NCBI RefSeq assembly: GCF_900167015.1
Contig: NZ_FUXX01000024.1
Location: forward strand, 1-38,446
DNA from: Succinivibrio dextrinosolvens DSM 3072
Lineage (GTDB): Bacteria; Pseudomonadota; Gammaproteobacteria; Enterobacterales; Succinivibrionaceae
Length of the DNA: 38,446 nt
Reading direction: 5' to 3'
Translations under genes and position numbers: made by a program
Shown: positions 1 through 8,156 of the stretch, piece after piece
Numbering within the stretch: the first letter of the stretch is position 1
Layout: the number at the start of each line of letters is the position of its first letter
Notes under the pieces: generated by a model
Databases searched by the model: none
What the model was told of the DNA's origin: nothing
What the model saw: the letters and a program-made list of their open reading frames with translations, nothing else

Positions 1-157
1 CGACACCTTCACCATTTGCAATTTCAGCAATATTACGAATATCTGTTTTAACAGGATAATTTTTACCTTCAACACGAGAGTTCTTATAGGTGCGAATATA
101 GGTTCTATTCTTTGATTTACAACAATAAACTGTTGGTAGAGGAGCAATTTTACTCAT
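1..157 (-). CDS. Partial CDS, N-terminus of a possible transposase
   Basis: An open frame starts at an ATG (complement of 155-157) and runs off the left edge without a stop, giving about 52 residues. It begins MSKIAPLPTVYCCKSK, followed by a stretch rich in Tyr, Arg and Lys and ending near IAEIANGEGV. The layout (short basic N-terminus with a YIRTY segment, then a 'G-x-I-x-N-G' turn) resembles the start of IS4/IS1634-type DDE transposases, but the catalytic region lies outside the window, so this is inference only. The palindromic upstream sequence at 171-275 would fit either an insertion-sequence end or an autoregulated promoter. It could equally be an unrelated small DNA-binding protein. 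Confidence 0.4.
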   Translation of the reverse strand, partial: MSKIAPLPTVYCCKSKNRTYIRTYKNSRVEGKNYPVKTDIRNIAEIANGEGV

Positions 158-170
158 AATAAAATATCTT

Positions 171-275
171 TGTAGGTACAACTATATAATACCTACATTA
201 TAGCACTAAAAAAATTATCTAACTGATTGTTATTTAAATTTTTTGTGAGATTTGATTAGAATACGTTGTACCTAC
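171..275. repeat. Inverted repeats upstream of the left-edge gene
   Basis: GTAGGTACAAC at 172-182 is repeated exactly, inverted, as GTTGTACCTAC at 265-275. A shorter hairpin TGTAGGTA (171-178) / TACCTACA (190-197) shares the first arm. The second also encloses a TATAAT on the minus strand (197-202). These arms lie just upstream of the start codon at 157. They could be the terminal repeat of an insertion sequence or an operator; nothing here decides between them. Confidence 0.5.
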
Positions 276-371
276 TTTGCAAAGTACAGGTTACCATTTC
301 CTACGAATACAAGAATCTTTCAGAAGAAACAATTCGTTTTAGTTCGATTAAACGAAGTGGAGATTGCCAGA

Positions 372-399
372 AAAACAAAAATCCCGCGCTATACGGGAC
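372..399 (-). terminator. Rho-independent terminator of ddh
   Basis: On the minus strand TCCCG-TATAGCG-CGGGA (arms at 394-398 and 382-386) is followed by TTTTTGTTTTT, 28 bases beyond the ddh stop codon. Position and T-run fit a simple intrinsic terminator. Confidence 0.8.
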
Positions 400-426
400 T
401 TTTGAAATAAGATTTAAAGACTTTTA

Positions 427-1413
427 TTAAAGCATTGTTGCTCTTAACTGCTCTCCTGATAGTGGAGATAGATAAGCAGGAGCAATATCGAATACAGTCT
501 TACAGCCGTTAACACCTTCATTGTGAAGACGTGCTATAGCTCTTGCATAGGCAACAATTACGCTACCAGTAAACTCTGGGTTAGAATCAAGCTTTAAGCT
601 ATACTCGATAACGTGATTGTTTTCAAGATTAAAACCAGTCTTACCTGATCTTAAAACAAAACCACCGTGAGGTAGACCACGATGATTCTTGTTTAACTCC
701 TCCTGAGAAATGAAGTTAACAGTTGTATCGTAATCTGAGAAGTAGTTAGGCATGGTCTTAATCTCATTCTCAACTTTAGCAGCATCAGCACCTTCCTTTA
801 GAACAACATAGCAAAGTCTTGTGTGCTTCTGACGAGTAGTTAGTTCTGGATTTGAACCGCTTCTTACAGCCTCAAGAGCAGACTCAATTGGACATGTATA
901 CTGTCTTGCATCTGCAACACCTTCAATACGACGAATTGCATCAGAATGGCCCTGACTTACACCTCTACCCCAGAAGGTATAGTCTTTACCGTTAGGTAAT
1001 ACAGCGTTTGCGTATAAACGGTTTAATGAGAACATGCCTGGATCCCAACCGGCAGAAATCAGAGCAATATGATTTGTAGCTCTTGCAGCAGCATCTACAT
1101 TTGCAAAATGCTCAGGAATCTTAGCATGGGTATCAAAGCTGTCGATCACATTAAATAACTTTGATAAAACAGGAGTCTGCTCTGGAAGATCGGTTGCAGA
1201 ACCACCACATAGAATCATTACATCAATCTTATCTTTATATGACTCAACGTCATTAACGCTTACTACAGGAACTCCTGCTGTTGATAGAGTTAAAGAAGAA
1301 GGATCTCTTCTAGTAAATACAGCAACAAGCTCTAGATCTTCTGCATACTTTAAAGCTCTTTCAATTCCACGACCTAAATTGCCGTAACCGTAAATTCCAA
1401 CTCTTGTAGTCAT
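427..1413 (-). CDS. ddh: meso-diaminopimelate dehydrogenase
   Basis: 328 residues, close to the roughly 320-residue NADPH-dependent enzyme (EC 1.4.1.16) that makes meso-DAP from tetrahydrodipicolinate in one step, for lysine and peptidoglycan. The N-terminus has a Rossmann turn, GIYGYGNLGRGIE, followed by VAVFTRRDP at the end of the second strand as in this family. The core motifs SAGWDPGMFS, GRGVSQGHSDAIRR and LPHGGFVLRSGKT form the substrate site of DAP dehydrogenases. ATG start with AGAGGTC seven bases upstream. It is monocistronic, followed by a clear terminator, and divergent from an RpiR-family regulator across 350 bp. In Gammaproteobacteria this shortcut is less usual than the succinylase route, so it may be additional or acquired. 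Confident. Confidence 0.93.
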   Translation of the reverse strand: MTTRVGIYGYGNLGRGIERALKYAEDLELVAVFTRRDPSSLTLSTAGVPVVSVNDVESYKDKIDVMILCGGSATDLPEQTPVLSKLFNVIDSFDTHAKIPEHFANVDAAARATNHIALISAGWDPGMFSLNRLYANAVLPNGKDYTFWGRGVSQGHSDAIRRIEGVADARQYTCPIESALEAVRSGSNPELTTRQKHTRLCYVVLKEGADAAKVENEIKTMPNYFSDYDTTVNFISQEELNKNHRGLPHGGFVLRSGKTGFNLENNHVIEYSLKLDSNPEFTGSVIVAYARAIARLHNEGVNGCKTVFDIAPAYLSPLSGEQLRATML

Positions 1414-1763
1414 TTTGACCTCTTGTTAAAAATTGTTCGTATTAAATTGTTCTAAAATGTAGCAAAAAGAACACTATTAGTCTAGTTTTGATCAAATATG
1501 CACTATTTTATAACAAAATTCTTATCTATCCAAAAATTTTAGTCCATTAAAAAAAACAAAATAATTTTAATATGTAAAGATTATTTACTTCTTATAAATG
1601 TGGAATTTAGATAACTATATTAAAAAACAACAGATTTTTATGAAAAAAACTAACTTTTTTCTAGTTTTGTATGTTCAGACACGCACATTTGTGAATAAAA
1701 AGCGTAGAATTATTTTCAGTTTATAACTATATAAAAAATATAAAACAACATTAAGGAATTCCA
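1414..1763. promoter_or_regulatory. Divergent ddh / rpiR control region
   Basis: This 350-bp, very AT-rich gap has no plausible gene. TCTAGTTTTG occurs twice in the same orientation, at 1481-1490 (near ddh) and 1660-1669 (near rpiR). The left copy runs into a perfect TTTGATCAAA palindrome at 1487-1496; the right copy follows ACTAA-CTTTTTT. AAGGA eight bases before 1764 serves as ribosome binding site for rpiR. No consensus -35/-10 pair stands out. The repeats are candidate regulator sites by position only. Confidence 0.4.
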
Positions 1764-2618
1764 ATGAGCATATTAAGACGACTAAGCAATCCGCAAATCA
1801 AGGCGTCAAAATCAGACAATAAACTCATTCACTACTTTCTGGCAAATGGCTTAAAAGCCTGTTCATCATCTATTTCAGAGATATCAGCAGACTGCGATAT
1901 ATCACATGCAACCGTTACCCGTTTCGCAAGAAAATTCGGTTTTGAAACTCTAAAGGATTTCAAAATTGCCCTGGCACAGGATCTTGGAGCACAAGATAAT
2001 GATAGTCACGGTAAAAGAACAGCAATCAATCTGAAAGAAAGCTGTGAAACCACAGCACAAAAGCTGCTGCAGTTAAACCAGACCCTATTGTCTCAGACAG
2101 CTGTTGAAATTGGATTTGAGTCTGTTACTAAACTAACCCGAGAGATTGTTGGTGCAAGACACGTCTTCTTCTTTGGTATCGGTAGTTCTGGCTACCTTGC
2201 AAGAGATGCTGCAAGAAAAATTGCACGTATTGGTATTGACGCAAGATGCTACACTGATTCACACGAAATCATGACTCATTCAGCAATGATTACAAATCAG
2301 GATGTAGCAATTTATATTTCAAATTCTGGTCAGACTCCAGAACTTGTTAAATCAGCGGCATTATGTTCAAAGAAAGGAGCTATGATTTGCGCTATTACAG
2401 CAGAAACCACATCTCCTCTTTATTCATTTACTGATATTACTGTTTTACATGCTGTTCACGATTACGATCTTGCTCAGGGTTATGCTGATTCACGCCTTTC
2501 AGTCTTCTTTATTATCGACTTAATCTACATTGAACTGATTAAGCTTATCGGTGAAAAGGCTATCAAGCAGAAACAGGAAACTCAGGATGCAATTGAATCA
2601 CTCTCAAATAGTGATTAA
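1764..2618 (+). CDS. RpiR-family transcriptional regulator (HTH-6 + SIS domain)
   Basis: 284 residues, the usual size of RpiR/MurR-type regulators. Residues ~1-75 form the HTH domain, with SISEISADCDISHATVTRFA as its helix-turn-helix and FARKFGFETLKDFK directly after, the family signature. Residues ~120-250 are a SIS sugar-phosphate isomerase fold, with FFGIGSSGYLARDAARK and the phosphate-binding YISNSGQTPELV loop. Such regulators sense phosphosugars and often control adjacent sugar or amino-sugar genes. The effector cannot be read from sequence. It is divergent from ddh, so it may regulate ddh and itself; that is inference from position. A strong hairpin terminator follows. Family assignment is firm, target unknown. 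Confidence 0.88.
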   Translation: MSILRRLSNPQIKASKSDNKLIHYFLANGLKACSSSISEISADCDISHATVTRFARKFGFETLKDFKIALAQDLGAQDNDSHGKRTAINLKESCETTAQKLLQLNQTLLSQTAVEIGFESVTKLTREIVGARHVFFFGIGSSGYLARDAARKIARIGIDARCYTDSHEIMTHSAMITNQDVAIYISNSGQTPELVKSAALCSKKGAMICAITAETTSPLYSFTDITVLHAVHDYDLAQGYADSRLSVFFIIDLIYIELIKLIGEKAIKQKQETQDAIESLSNSD

Positions 2619-2682
2619 AAATCAGAGCGTTATTTCCAATTTTCACAAAAAAGACACGCTTAAAAAAAGCATCACAAAAAAG

Positions 2683-2709
2683 GCCGTTAGAATAATAACG
2701 GCTTTTTTA
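2683..2709 (+). terminator. Terminator of the RpiR gene
   Basis: GCCGTTA (2683-2689), loop GAATAA, TAACGGC (2696-2702), then TTTTTTATT. A run of A before the stem would also give T on the other strand. The next start codon is only 15 bases after this T-run. Confidence 0.9.
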
Positions 2710-2723
2710 TTGGTGCTATTTTT

Positions 2724-3230
2724 ATGAAGATTCTATCTTGTTCAACTATCATTTTTATAATCACATTGTGCGTTTATCTATTTGATATTCAAATCAATAC
2801 AACTTCATCAATACCGATTGGAATTTATACCCTCGATAGAAATAAAGGAATATTAGGTAATAATAAGACAATACTTTTCTGTCTAAGTAACGAATATGTT
2901 GAAATAGCAAAGACAAGAGGTTATCTTCCAGTAGGTAAATGTAAAAACGGATTATCCCCTATTGGAAAAACTATAGTTGCATCAGAAAATGATTTCGTTG
3001 AAATTACTAATGAAGGAATTTATGTAAATGGGAAGCTCCTACCTAAGACAAAACCTGTGCCTTATGACAAAAACAGACAAAAGCTAACCTATTCAAAAAT
3101 AAAAAGAATCTTAAATAAAGATGAATTCCTGGTAGCAAGTCTAAAGAAGGATTCTTTTGACAGCAGATATTATGGAATAGTATATAGAAATGAAATACTG
3201 GGAATATTAAAAGAATTGTTCGTTATATAA
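2724..3230 (+). CDS. TraF-like signal peptidase, family S26
   Basis: 168 residues. An N-terminal hydrophobic anchor (residues ~4-21) is followed by NTTSSIPIGIY, the box that holds the nucleophile (Ser29 here) in S26 peptidases of the conjugative TraF type. The second box, SPIGKTIVA, supplies the general-base Lys82. DFVEITNEGIYVNGK matches the next beta segment, and DSFDSRYYG the conserved Ser-Arg-Tyr-G box. TraF of plasmid RP4 trims and cyclises pilin TrbC. Here no transfer gene, pilin or relaxase is nearby, so the substrate is unknown. There is no Shine-Dalgarno before the ATG, and the start follows the previous terminator closely. The gene looks more AT-rich than its neighbours, compatible with acquisition. 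It converges on fabF. Family call good, role unknown. Confidence 0.78.
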   Translation: MKILSCSTIIFIITLCVYLFDIQINTTSSIPIGIYTLDRNKGILGNNKTILFCLSNEYVEIAKTRGYLPVGKCKNGLSPIGKTIVASENDFVEITNEGIYVNGKLLPKTKPVPYDKNRQKLTYSKIKRILNKDEFLVASLKKDSFDSRYYGIVYRNEILGILKELFVI

Positions 3231-3233
3231 CAT

Positions 3234-3257
3234 TATCCCGCTAAATTTAGCGGGATA
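3234..3257. terminator. Palindrome between convergent genes, likely terminator
   Basis: A 24-bp perfect palindrome, with arms TATCCCGCTAAA and TTTAGCGGGATA, sits between the stops of the TraF-like gene (3230) and fabF (3268). It would form a strong hairpin on either RNA. No long T-run follows in either direction, so it may be a weak bidirectional terminator or mRNA 3' stabiliser. Confidence 0.55.
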
Positions 3258-3267
3258 ACTATATGAA

Positions 3268-4515
3268 TTAGTACATTCTCTTGAATAGAAGTGAACCATT
3301 GGTACCGCCGAAGCCAAAGTTATTTGACATTGCGTACTCAATATCATGCTTCTGAGCAGTGCCAGGAACAAGATTGAAATCACCAACCTCATCTTCTGGG
3401 TTAACAAGATTGATTGTTGGAGGACAAATCTGATCCTTAATTGACATAACAGTGATAACAGCCTCAATAGCACCAGCAGCACCTAAAAGGTGACCAGTCA
3501 TTGACTTGGTTGAGCTCATGCAGCAGTTCTTTGGTGCATCACCGAATAGGCTCTTAGCAGCACGTAATTCAGATAAATCACCAACAGCAGTTGAAGTACC
3601 GTGAGCGTTAATATAGTTAACCTGCTCTGGCTTAACACCAGCGTCCTTCAGTGCACCCATCATTGATCTTGCAGCACCTTCACCGGTTGAAGGAGTAGCA
3701 GTCATGTGGTAAGCGTCACCTGACATACCGAAGCCAACTAACTCAGCATAAATCTTAGCACCACGAGCCTTAGCGTGCTCATACTCTTCAAGAATCAGAA
3801 CACCTGCACCGTCACCTAGAACGAAGCCATCACGATCCTTATCCCATGGACGTGAAGCATGCTCAGGATCATCGTTACGGTGAGATAGAGCCTTCATAGA
3901 AGCGAAACCGCCAATACCCATTGGAGTTGAAGCTTTTTCTGCACCACCACAAACCATAACATCAGCATCACCGAAAGCAATCAGTCTTGCTGATAAACCG
4001 ATAGCGTGAGTACCGGTAGCACAAGCTGTAACAGTAGACAGGTTAGGACCACGCAGACCTTTCATGATTGAAAGCTGGCCTGAAACCATGTTGATAATAG
4101 TTGATGGAACGAAGAATGGGCTGATTCCACGAGGACCTTTAGCAACTAAGCCGGTAATGTTCTTCTCAATAAGAGTTAGACCACCAATACCTGAACCGAT
4201 CATTGTACCGATTCTATCAGCGTTCTCTGGAGTAATTTCAAGACCAGAATCATTTAATGCCATAATGCCTGCAGCGATACCGTACTGGATAAACTCATCC
4301 ATCTTACGAGCATCTTTAGTGGTAATGCCCCACTGCTCTGCATTAAAGTTCTTTACTAAACCGGCAATCTTTACAGAGAAATCTGAAGTATCAAAATGTT
4401 CAACAGTAGTGATACCGCTCTTACCAGCTAATAAATTTTTCCATGATTCTTCTAAAGTACCGCCAACTGGGCTTAACATACCCATTCCGGTAACTACAAC
4501 CCTACGTAATTGCAC
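3268..4515 (-). CDS. fabF: beta-ketoacyl-ACP synthase II
   Basis: 415 residues (E. coli FabF 413). It condenses malonyl-ACP with acyl-ACP during fatty-acid elongation and is important for the 16:1 to 18:1 step. The nucleophile Cys165 lies in [13 protein letters not shown]; the two catalytic histidines are in [11 protein letters not shown] and [15 protein letters not shown]; the C-terminal glycine-rich loop is [11 protein letters not shown]. The start is GTG, since [15 protein letters not shown] aligns with the family N-terminus, with GGAG eight bases upstream. It is the last gene of the fab cluster but is separated from acpP by 338 bp containing a terminator and palindromes, so it probably has its own promoter. 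Confidence 0.97.
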   Translation of the reverse strand: MQLRRVVVTGMGMLSPVGGTLEESWKNLLAGKSGITTVEHFDTSDFSVKIAGLVKNFNAEQWGITTKDARKMDEFIQYGIAAGIMALNDSGLEITPENADRIGTMIGSGIGGLTLIEKNITGLVAKGPRGISPFFVPSTIINMVSGQLSIMKGLRGPNLSTVTACATGTHAIGLSARLIAFGDADVMVCGGAEKASTPMGIGGFASMKALSHRNDDPEHASRPWDKDRDGFVLGDGAGVLILEEYEHAKARGAKIYAELVGFGMSGDAYHMTATPSTGEGAARSMMGALKDAGVKPEQVNYINAHGTSTAVGDLSELRAAKSLFGDAPKNCCMSSTKSMTGHLLGAAGAIEAVITVMSIKDQICPPTINLVNPEDEVGDFNLVPGTAQKHDIEYAMSNNFGFGGTNGSLLFKRMY

Positions 4516-4548
4516 CGTTGGATCTCCGTTATTGATTTGTGAACTACA

Positions 4549-4566
4549 TCGGTAATAAATTACCGA
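4549..4566. promoter_or_regulatory. Palindrome in the fabF leader
   Basis: TCGGTAA-TAAA-TTACCGA, perfect 7-bp arms around a 4-base centre, 33 bases upstream of the fabF start codon. On the fabF transcript it would also be a hairpin. Candidate operator or leader structure; no known fatty-acid regulator site (for example the FadR consensus) matches it to my eye. Confidence 0.4.
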
Positions 4567-4754
4567 ATAACAAGCATTAAAAGCCTGATAATTGACTCAA
4601 CGTAGGGATATTAATTTCCCTTACGCTTTAGACGGGATGATTTCCGTCATGAATTCTTTTGTTATGACAGTGTCATAACATTATCAACATTCAAAGAACT
4701 GGTATAACCAGATGAATCCTTTGTAAGCTTTATAAAAGGTGATACAAAATCTTC
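4567..4754. other. acpP-fabF spacer with hairpins
   Basis: No gene is visible in this part of the 338-bp acpP-fabF gap. It holds GTTATGAC-AGT-GTCATAAC (4661-4679), a perfect 8-bp inverted repeat, and GACGG-GATGATTT-CCGTC (4631-4648). Either could be a binding site or leader hairpin upstream of fabF. I could not find a convincing -35/-10 pair. Confidence 0.35.
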
Positions 4755-4783
4755 TAAAAAGAATGGAGATGTTTAGCATCTCC
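4755..4783 (-). terminator. acpP terminator
   Basis: On the minus strand GGAGATG-CTAAA-CATCTCC (arms at 4777-4783 and 4765-4771) is followed by ATTCTTTTT. It lies about 70 bases beyond the acpP stop, ending the short acpP transcript. Confidence 0.8.
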
Positions 4784-4853
4784 AGTCCACTTTAAATGTT
4801 TAAATATTGGGGGAATATATTATTCACCCTTAAAATTCAACACCGACCAGCTA

Positions 4854-5087
4854 TTACTGATTGTTGTTGATGTAATCGATTGCGGCCTGAACGGTAGTGA
4901 TCTTCTCAGCTTCCTCATCAGGGATTTCGGTACCGAACTCTTCCTCTAAAGCCATTACAAGCTCTACGGTATCTAGTGAGTCAGCGCCAAGATCATCAAC
5001 GAATGATGCCTCAGGTACAACATCCTCAGGCTTAACGCCTAATGTGTCAACGATAACTTTATTTACGCGCTCTTCAATATTGCTCAT
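4854..5087 (-). CDS. acpP: acyl carrier protein
   Basis: 77 residues, acidic, the standard length of AcpP. The phosphopantetheine attachment site is Ser37 in [18 protein letters not shown]. It carries all growing acyl chains for the Fab enzymes encoded beside it, for PlsX and for lipid A synthesis. ATG start with AAGGAAAA close upstream. It has its own strong-looking TATAAT about 95 bases upstream and its own terminator, as expected for one of the most abundant proteins. Certain. Confidence 0.99.
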   Translation of the reverse strand: MSNIEERVNKVIVDTLGVKPEDVVPEASFVDDLGADSLDTVELVMALEEEFGTEIPDEEAEKITTVQAAIDYINNNQ

Positions 5088-5131
5088 TTTTTTCCTTGAC
5101 CAGGCTGCAAAGGCAGCGCTGTCCCTTTACT

Positions 5132-5159
5132 AAAAAAAACGCCCCAGCCCAATGCTAGG
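5132..5159 (-). terminator. Hairpin with T8 in the fabG-acpP spacer
   Basis: On the minus strand CCTAGC-ATTGG-GCTGGG (with one T-G pair), then GCG and eight T. It lies after fabG but also downstream of the putative acpP -10 box, so it either ends readthrough from fabG or acts as an attenuator in the acpP leader. Confidence 0.55.
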
Positions 5160-5180
5160 ACCCAAACAAAACTACATGCA

Positions 5181-5186
5181 ATTATA
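5181..5186 (-). promoter_or_regulatory. acpP: Putative acpP -10 box
   Basis: TATAAT on the minus strand, within ATATATAATTGCATG, about 95 bases upstream of acpP. No good TTGACA-like box sits 17 bases further up, so the call rests on the perfect -10 and on the expectation of a separate acpP promoter. Confidence 0.45.
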
Positions 5187-5270
5187 TATGTTTTAAATGA
5201 CTTTTGGTAGTAAAAATTAGAATAAAATATACAAAAAGTAATTTAATTCACAAATATGCATAAGTATCAA

Positions 5271-6017
5271 TTAGTTGCAGTGTAAACCACCATTTACATC
5301 AATGGTAGAACCAGTGATATAAGCAGCTAAATCTGAAGCTAAAAATACAGCAGCACCAGCGATATCATCTACAGAAGCAGCTCTCTTTAAAGGAATTGAA
5401 TTAGTCCAAGCCTTTAACTGCTCTTCATTTAATGCAGCAGTCATATCAGTAGCAACGAAACCAGGAGCAATACAGTTAACTGTAATACCTCTTGAACCAA
5501 CTTCTTTTGCTAATGACTTGCTAAAGCCGATTAAACCAGCCTTTGCAGCAGCGTAGTTACACTGACCTGCATTACCATCCTGACCTACGATTGAAGAGAT
5601 ATTGATGATTCTACCTGCTCTCTTCTTCATCATAGGACCGATTGCTAGCTTACACATCTGCACACAGGCAAACAGGTTGCACTGTAAAACATCAGACCAG
5701 TCCTGATCCTTCATTCTCATGAATAAGGTATCACGAGTAATACCAGCATTGTTAATGATAATATCTGGACAGGTACCTGCATCAGCTACAACTGCATTGA
5801 AACAGTCTTCTACGGTCTGCTTATCAAGAGAGTTCATAACAAAGCCCTTGCCATGACCATTCAGGTACTCAGTAATACCAGCAGCACCCTTCTCTGAGGT
5901 TGCAGTACCATATACTGTTGCACCTAACTGCTCAAATGCCTGTGCAATACCTTTACCGATACCACGTGATGCACCAGTAACTAATACAATCTTTCCAGAA
6001 AAATCTAAATTAAACAT
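5271..6017 (-). CDS. fabG: 3-oxoacyl-ACP reductase
   Basis: 248 residues (E. coli 244). A classical short-chain dehydrogenase that reduces 3-ketoacyl-ACP with NADPH in each elongation cycle. The cofactor loop is VTGASRGIGKGIA, the structural motif INNAG, and the catalytic residues Ser142, Tyr155 and Lys159 lie in ISSIVGQDG...NYAAAKAG. The C-terminal YITGSTIDVNGG is family-typical. The start at 6017 has AGGAAG at a good distance; the gap to fabD is only 10 bases, so the two are co-transcribed. Confidence 0.97.
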   Translation of the reverse strand: MFNLDFSGKIVLVTGASRGIGKGIAQAFEQLGATVYGTATSEKGAAGITEYLNGHGKGFVMNSLDKQTVEDCFNAVVADAGTCPDIIINNAGITRDTLFMRMKDQDWSDVLQCNLFACVQMCKLAIGPMMKKRAGRIINISSIVGQDGNAGQCNYAAAKAGLIGFSKSLAKEVGSRGITVNCIAPGFVATDMTAALNEEQLKAWTNSIPLKRAASVDDIAGAAVFLASDLAAYITGSTIDVNGGLHCN

Positions 6018-6027
6018 AATCTACTTC

Positions 6028-6960
6028 CTATGCTAATTCTTCTAAAGCTTTTTCTAAGGTCTGCTCGTTGCAGATATTTGCGCTACCCAAGGTCTTGTCA
6101 ATACGACGGTTTAAACCGCATAGAACCTTGTTAGGGCCACACTCTACAAGAGCTTCAACACCGTCAGCCTTTAAAGCCTGAACAGTTTCAACCCAGCGAA
6201 CAGGCATAGTTAACTGCTTAACAAGAGCATCAACTAAATCTGAAGCCTTGGTTAATGGCTTAGCTAAAGCATTAACATATACAGGAATAGAGGCATCGTT
6301 AATCTTGATTGACTTTAAAGCCTCAGCCAATCTGTCAGCAGCAGGCTGCATTAAAGGACAGTGAGAAGGAGCAGAAACAGCTAGAGGAACAACTCTCTTG
6401 GCACCCATTGCTGTAAATTCAGCACAAGCCTTATCAACAGCTGACTTGTTACCAGAAATTACAACCTGACCTGGAGTATTGAAATTTGCTGCCCATACTT
6501 TTTCAGAATCGGTTGATACCTTAGCACAGGTCTCGATAATTGCGTTGTCATCAATACCAAGAATAGCTGCCATAGCGCCAACACCAGCAGGTACAGCCTC
6601 CTGCATTGCCTGACCACGAAGTCTTACTAGTCTAACAGCATCTTTAAAATCAATAACGCCTGCAGCAACTAGTGCACTGTACTCGCCTAAAGAATGACCT
6701 GCTAAAGCAACAGGTTTATCAGACTTTGACATTAAAACTCTAAATGCAGCTACAGAAGCAGTTAAGATAGCAGGCTGAGTTACTTCAGTCTTGTTAAGCT
6801 CTGTATCAGGACCATTTAAGGTAACAGCCTGAAGATCATAACCTAAAGCCTCATTTGCCTCAGCATATGTTGCCTTAACGATTTCATTGTCCATAAAATC
6901 AGCAAACATTCCAACGCTCTGAGAGCCCTGTCCTGGAAAAACTGCTGCAAATTTCTTCAT
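6028..6960 (-). CDS. fabD: malonyl-CoA:ACP transacylase
   Basis: 310 residues (E. coli 309). It loads malonyl groups from CoA onto ACP. FPGQGSQSVGM is the N-terminal signature; the nucleophile Ser90 is in GHSLGEYSAL; the catalytic His is in SAPSHCPLM; VECGPNKVLCGL closes the fold. ATG with CAGGAGA upstream. It lies between fabH and fabG in the order conserved in Gammaproteobacteria. Confidence 0.97.
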   Translation of the reverse strand: MKKFAAVFPGQGSQSVGMFADFMDNEIVKATYAEANEALGYDLQAVTLNGPDTELNKTEVTQPAILTASVAAFRVLMSKSDKPVALAGHSLGEYSALVAAGVIDFKDAVRLVRLRGQAMQEAVPAGVGAMAAILGIDDNAIIETCAKVSTDSEKVWAANFNTPGQVVISGNKSAVDKACAEFTAMGAKRVVPLAVSAPSHCPLMQPAADRLAEALKSIKINDASIPVYVNALAKPLTKASDLVDALVKQLTMPVRWVETVQALKADGVEALVECGPNKVLCGLNRRIDKTLGSANICNEQTLEKALEELA

Positions 6961-7048
6961 AAAGAATCTCCTGAATTTAAGAAAAACTTTTTTTCAAAAT
7001 TAAATCTGTCATTGCCTATCTTTAAGGCAACAGTCATTTTGATGGAAT

Positions 7049-8005
7049 CTAGTAACGAACCAGAGCAGAACCCCAGGTAAATCCACCACCAAAGGATTCT
7101 AATAAAAGGATATCTCCTCTCTTAATCTTGCCGGAACGAATACCTTCATCTAAGGCAAGACCAACAGAAGGAGCTGATGTATTTCCCTGTTTATCCAATG
7201 TAACAATTACATGGTCCATATCAAGCTTAAGCTTTCTTGCAGTAGCAGCAATGATTCTTAAATTAGCCTGATGAGGAACAAGGAAGTCAAGATCTGCTGC
7301 AGTCATATTACCCTTCTCTAAAGTTGTGTTAACCAGAGAAGCTAAAACAGTAACAGCATGCTTGAAAACATCATTACCTTTCATATATAGCCATGAATCA
7401 TCGCCGGTGAAGTTTCCACGCTTAGCGTATGGTAATGATAGCAATGGTCCGAATTTTGAATCTGCTGAAATGTGAGTAGCGATAGTACCCTCTGTTTCAG
7501 ATTCACCTAAAACACAAGCGGCAGCACCATCACCAAATAAAATAATTGTGGTTCTATCAGTTGGGTCACATGCACGTGACATTAAATCGGCGGCAACAAT
7601 CAGAACCTTCTTTGCCTGACCAGAAATAATCATTGAATGAGCAACTGAATATGCATAGCTGAAACCAGAACATGCTGCAGCTAAATCGAAAGCAGGTCTA
7701 TCCTTAATACCCAGCAGACCTGAAACTTCACAAGCAGCAGAAGGGAATGCATACTGAGCAGATGTTGTAGCGCATATAACAAGATCAATCTCACCAACAT
7801 CAATGCCGGCAGCTTCGATAGCTCTTTTAGCAGCGATTGCGCCCATAGAAGCAGCAGTCTCATCTGGAGCTGCAATACGTCTCTCACTTATACCGGTGCG
7901 TTCAATGATCCACTCATTAGAGGTATCAACCATCTTTTCCAAATCAGCGTTGGTACGCACCTGTTCAGGTAAATAACTACCTGTTCCAAGAATTCGAGTA
8001 AACAA
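7049..8005 (-). CDS. fabH: beta-ketoacyl-ACP synthase III
   Basis: Starts fatty-acid synthesis by condensing acetyl-CoA with malonyl-ACP. I place the start at a TTG at 8003-8005: TTGGAG sits just upstream, the protein then begins [15 protein letters not shown] like other FabH proteins, and the active-site cysteine in AAACSGF becomes residue 112 as in E. coli (318 residues against 317). An upstream in-frame TTG at 8015-8017 would add four residues but uses the Shine-Dalgarno itself as codons. His is in VPHQANLRI and Asn in [10 protein letters not shown], completing the Cys-His-Asn triad. The C-terminal [13 protein letters not shown] is typical. Confidence 0.96.
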   Translation of the reverse strand: MFTRILGTGSYLPEQVRTNADLEKMVDTSNEWIIERTGISERRIAAPDETAASMGAIAAKRAIEAAGIDVGEIDLVICATTSAQYAFPSAACEVSGLLGIKDRPAFDLAAACSGFSYAYSVAHSMIISGQAKKVLIVAADLMSRACDPTDRTTIILFGDGAAACVLGESETEGTIATHISADSKFGPLLSLPYAKRGNFTGDDSWLYMKGNDVFKHAVTVLASLVNTTLEKGNMTAADLDFLVPHQANLRIIAATARKLKLDMDHVIVTLDKQGNTSAPSVGLALDEGIRSGKIKRGDILLLESFGGGFTWGSALVRY

Positions 8006-8156
8006 AGAATTCTCCAATTTCTACAAAAACAATTTTGGTATTTTATCAAGAATAAATAAAATTTCCTAAAAATCTGAGGATTTTTTACTTATTCTTTAAA
8101 AACAAACAAAAACGTTAGAAAAATTACTGAGTTTATGTGTTGGTATCGATTAAAGT

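Noticed and set aside
2631..2723. A promoter for the TraF-like gene in the rpiR-traF gap.
   Set aside because: No -35/-10 pair is visible; the gap is mostly the terminator hairpin.
3207..3482. A 91-codon frame at the end of fabF on the same strand.
   Set aside because: Leu-rich out-of-frame reading of fabF; no start signals.
4064..4555. A 163-codon frame antisense to fabF.
   Set aside because: Shadow of the codon bias of fabF; no ribosome site and no recognisable domain.
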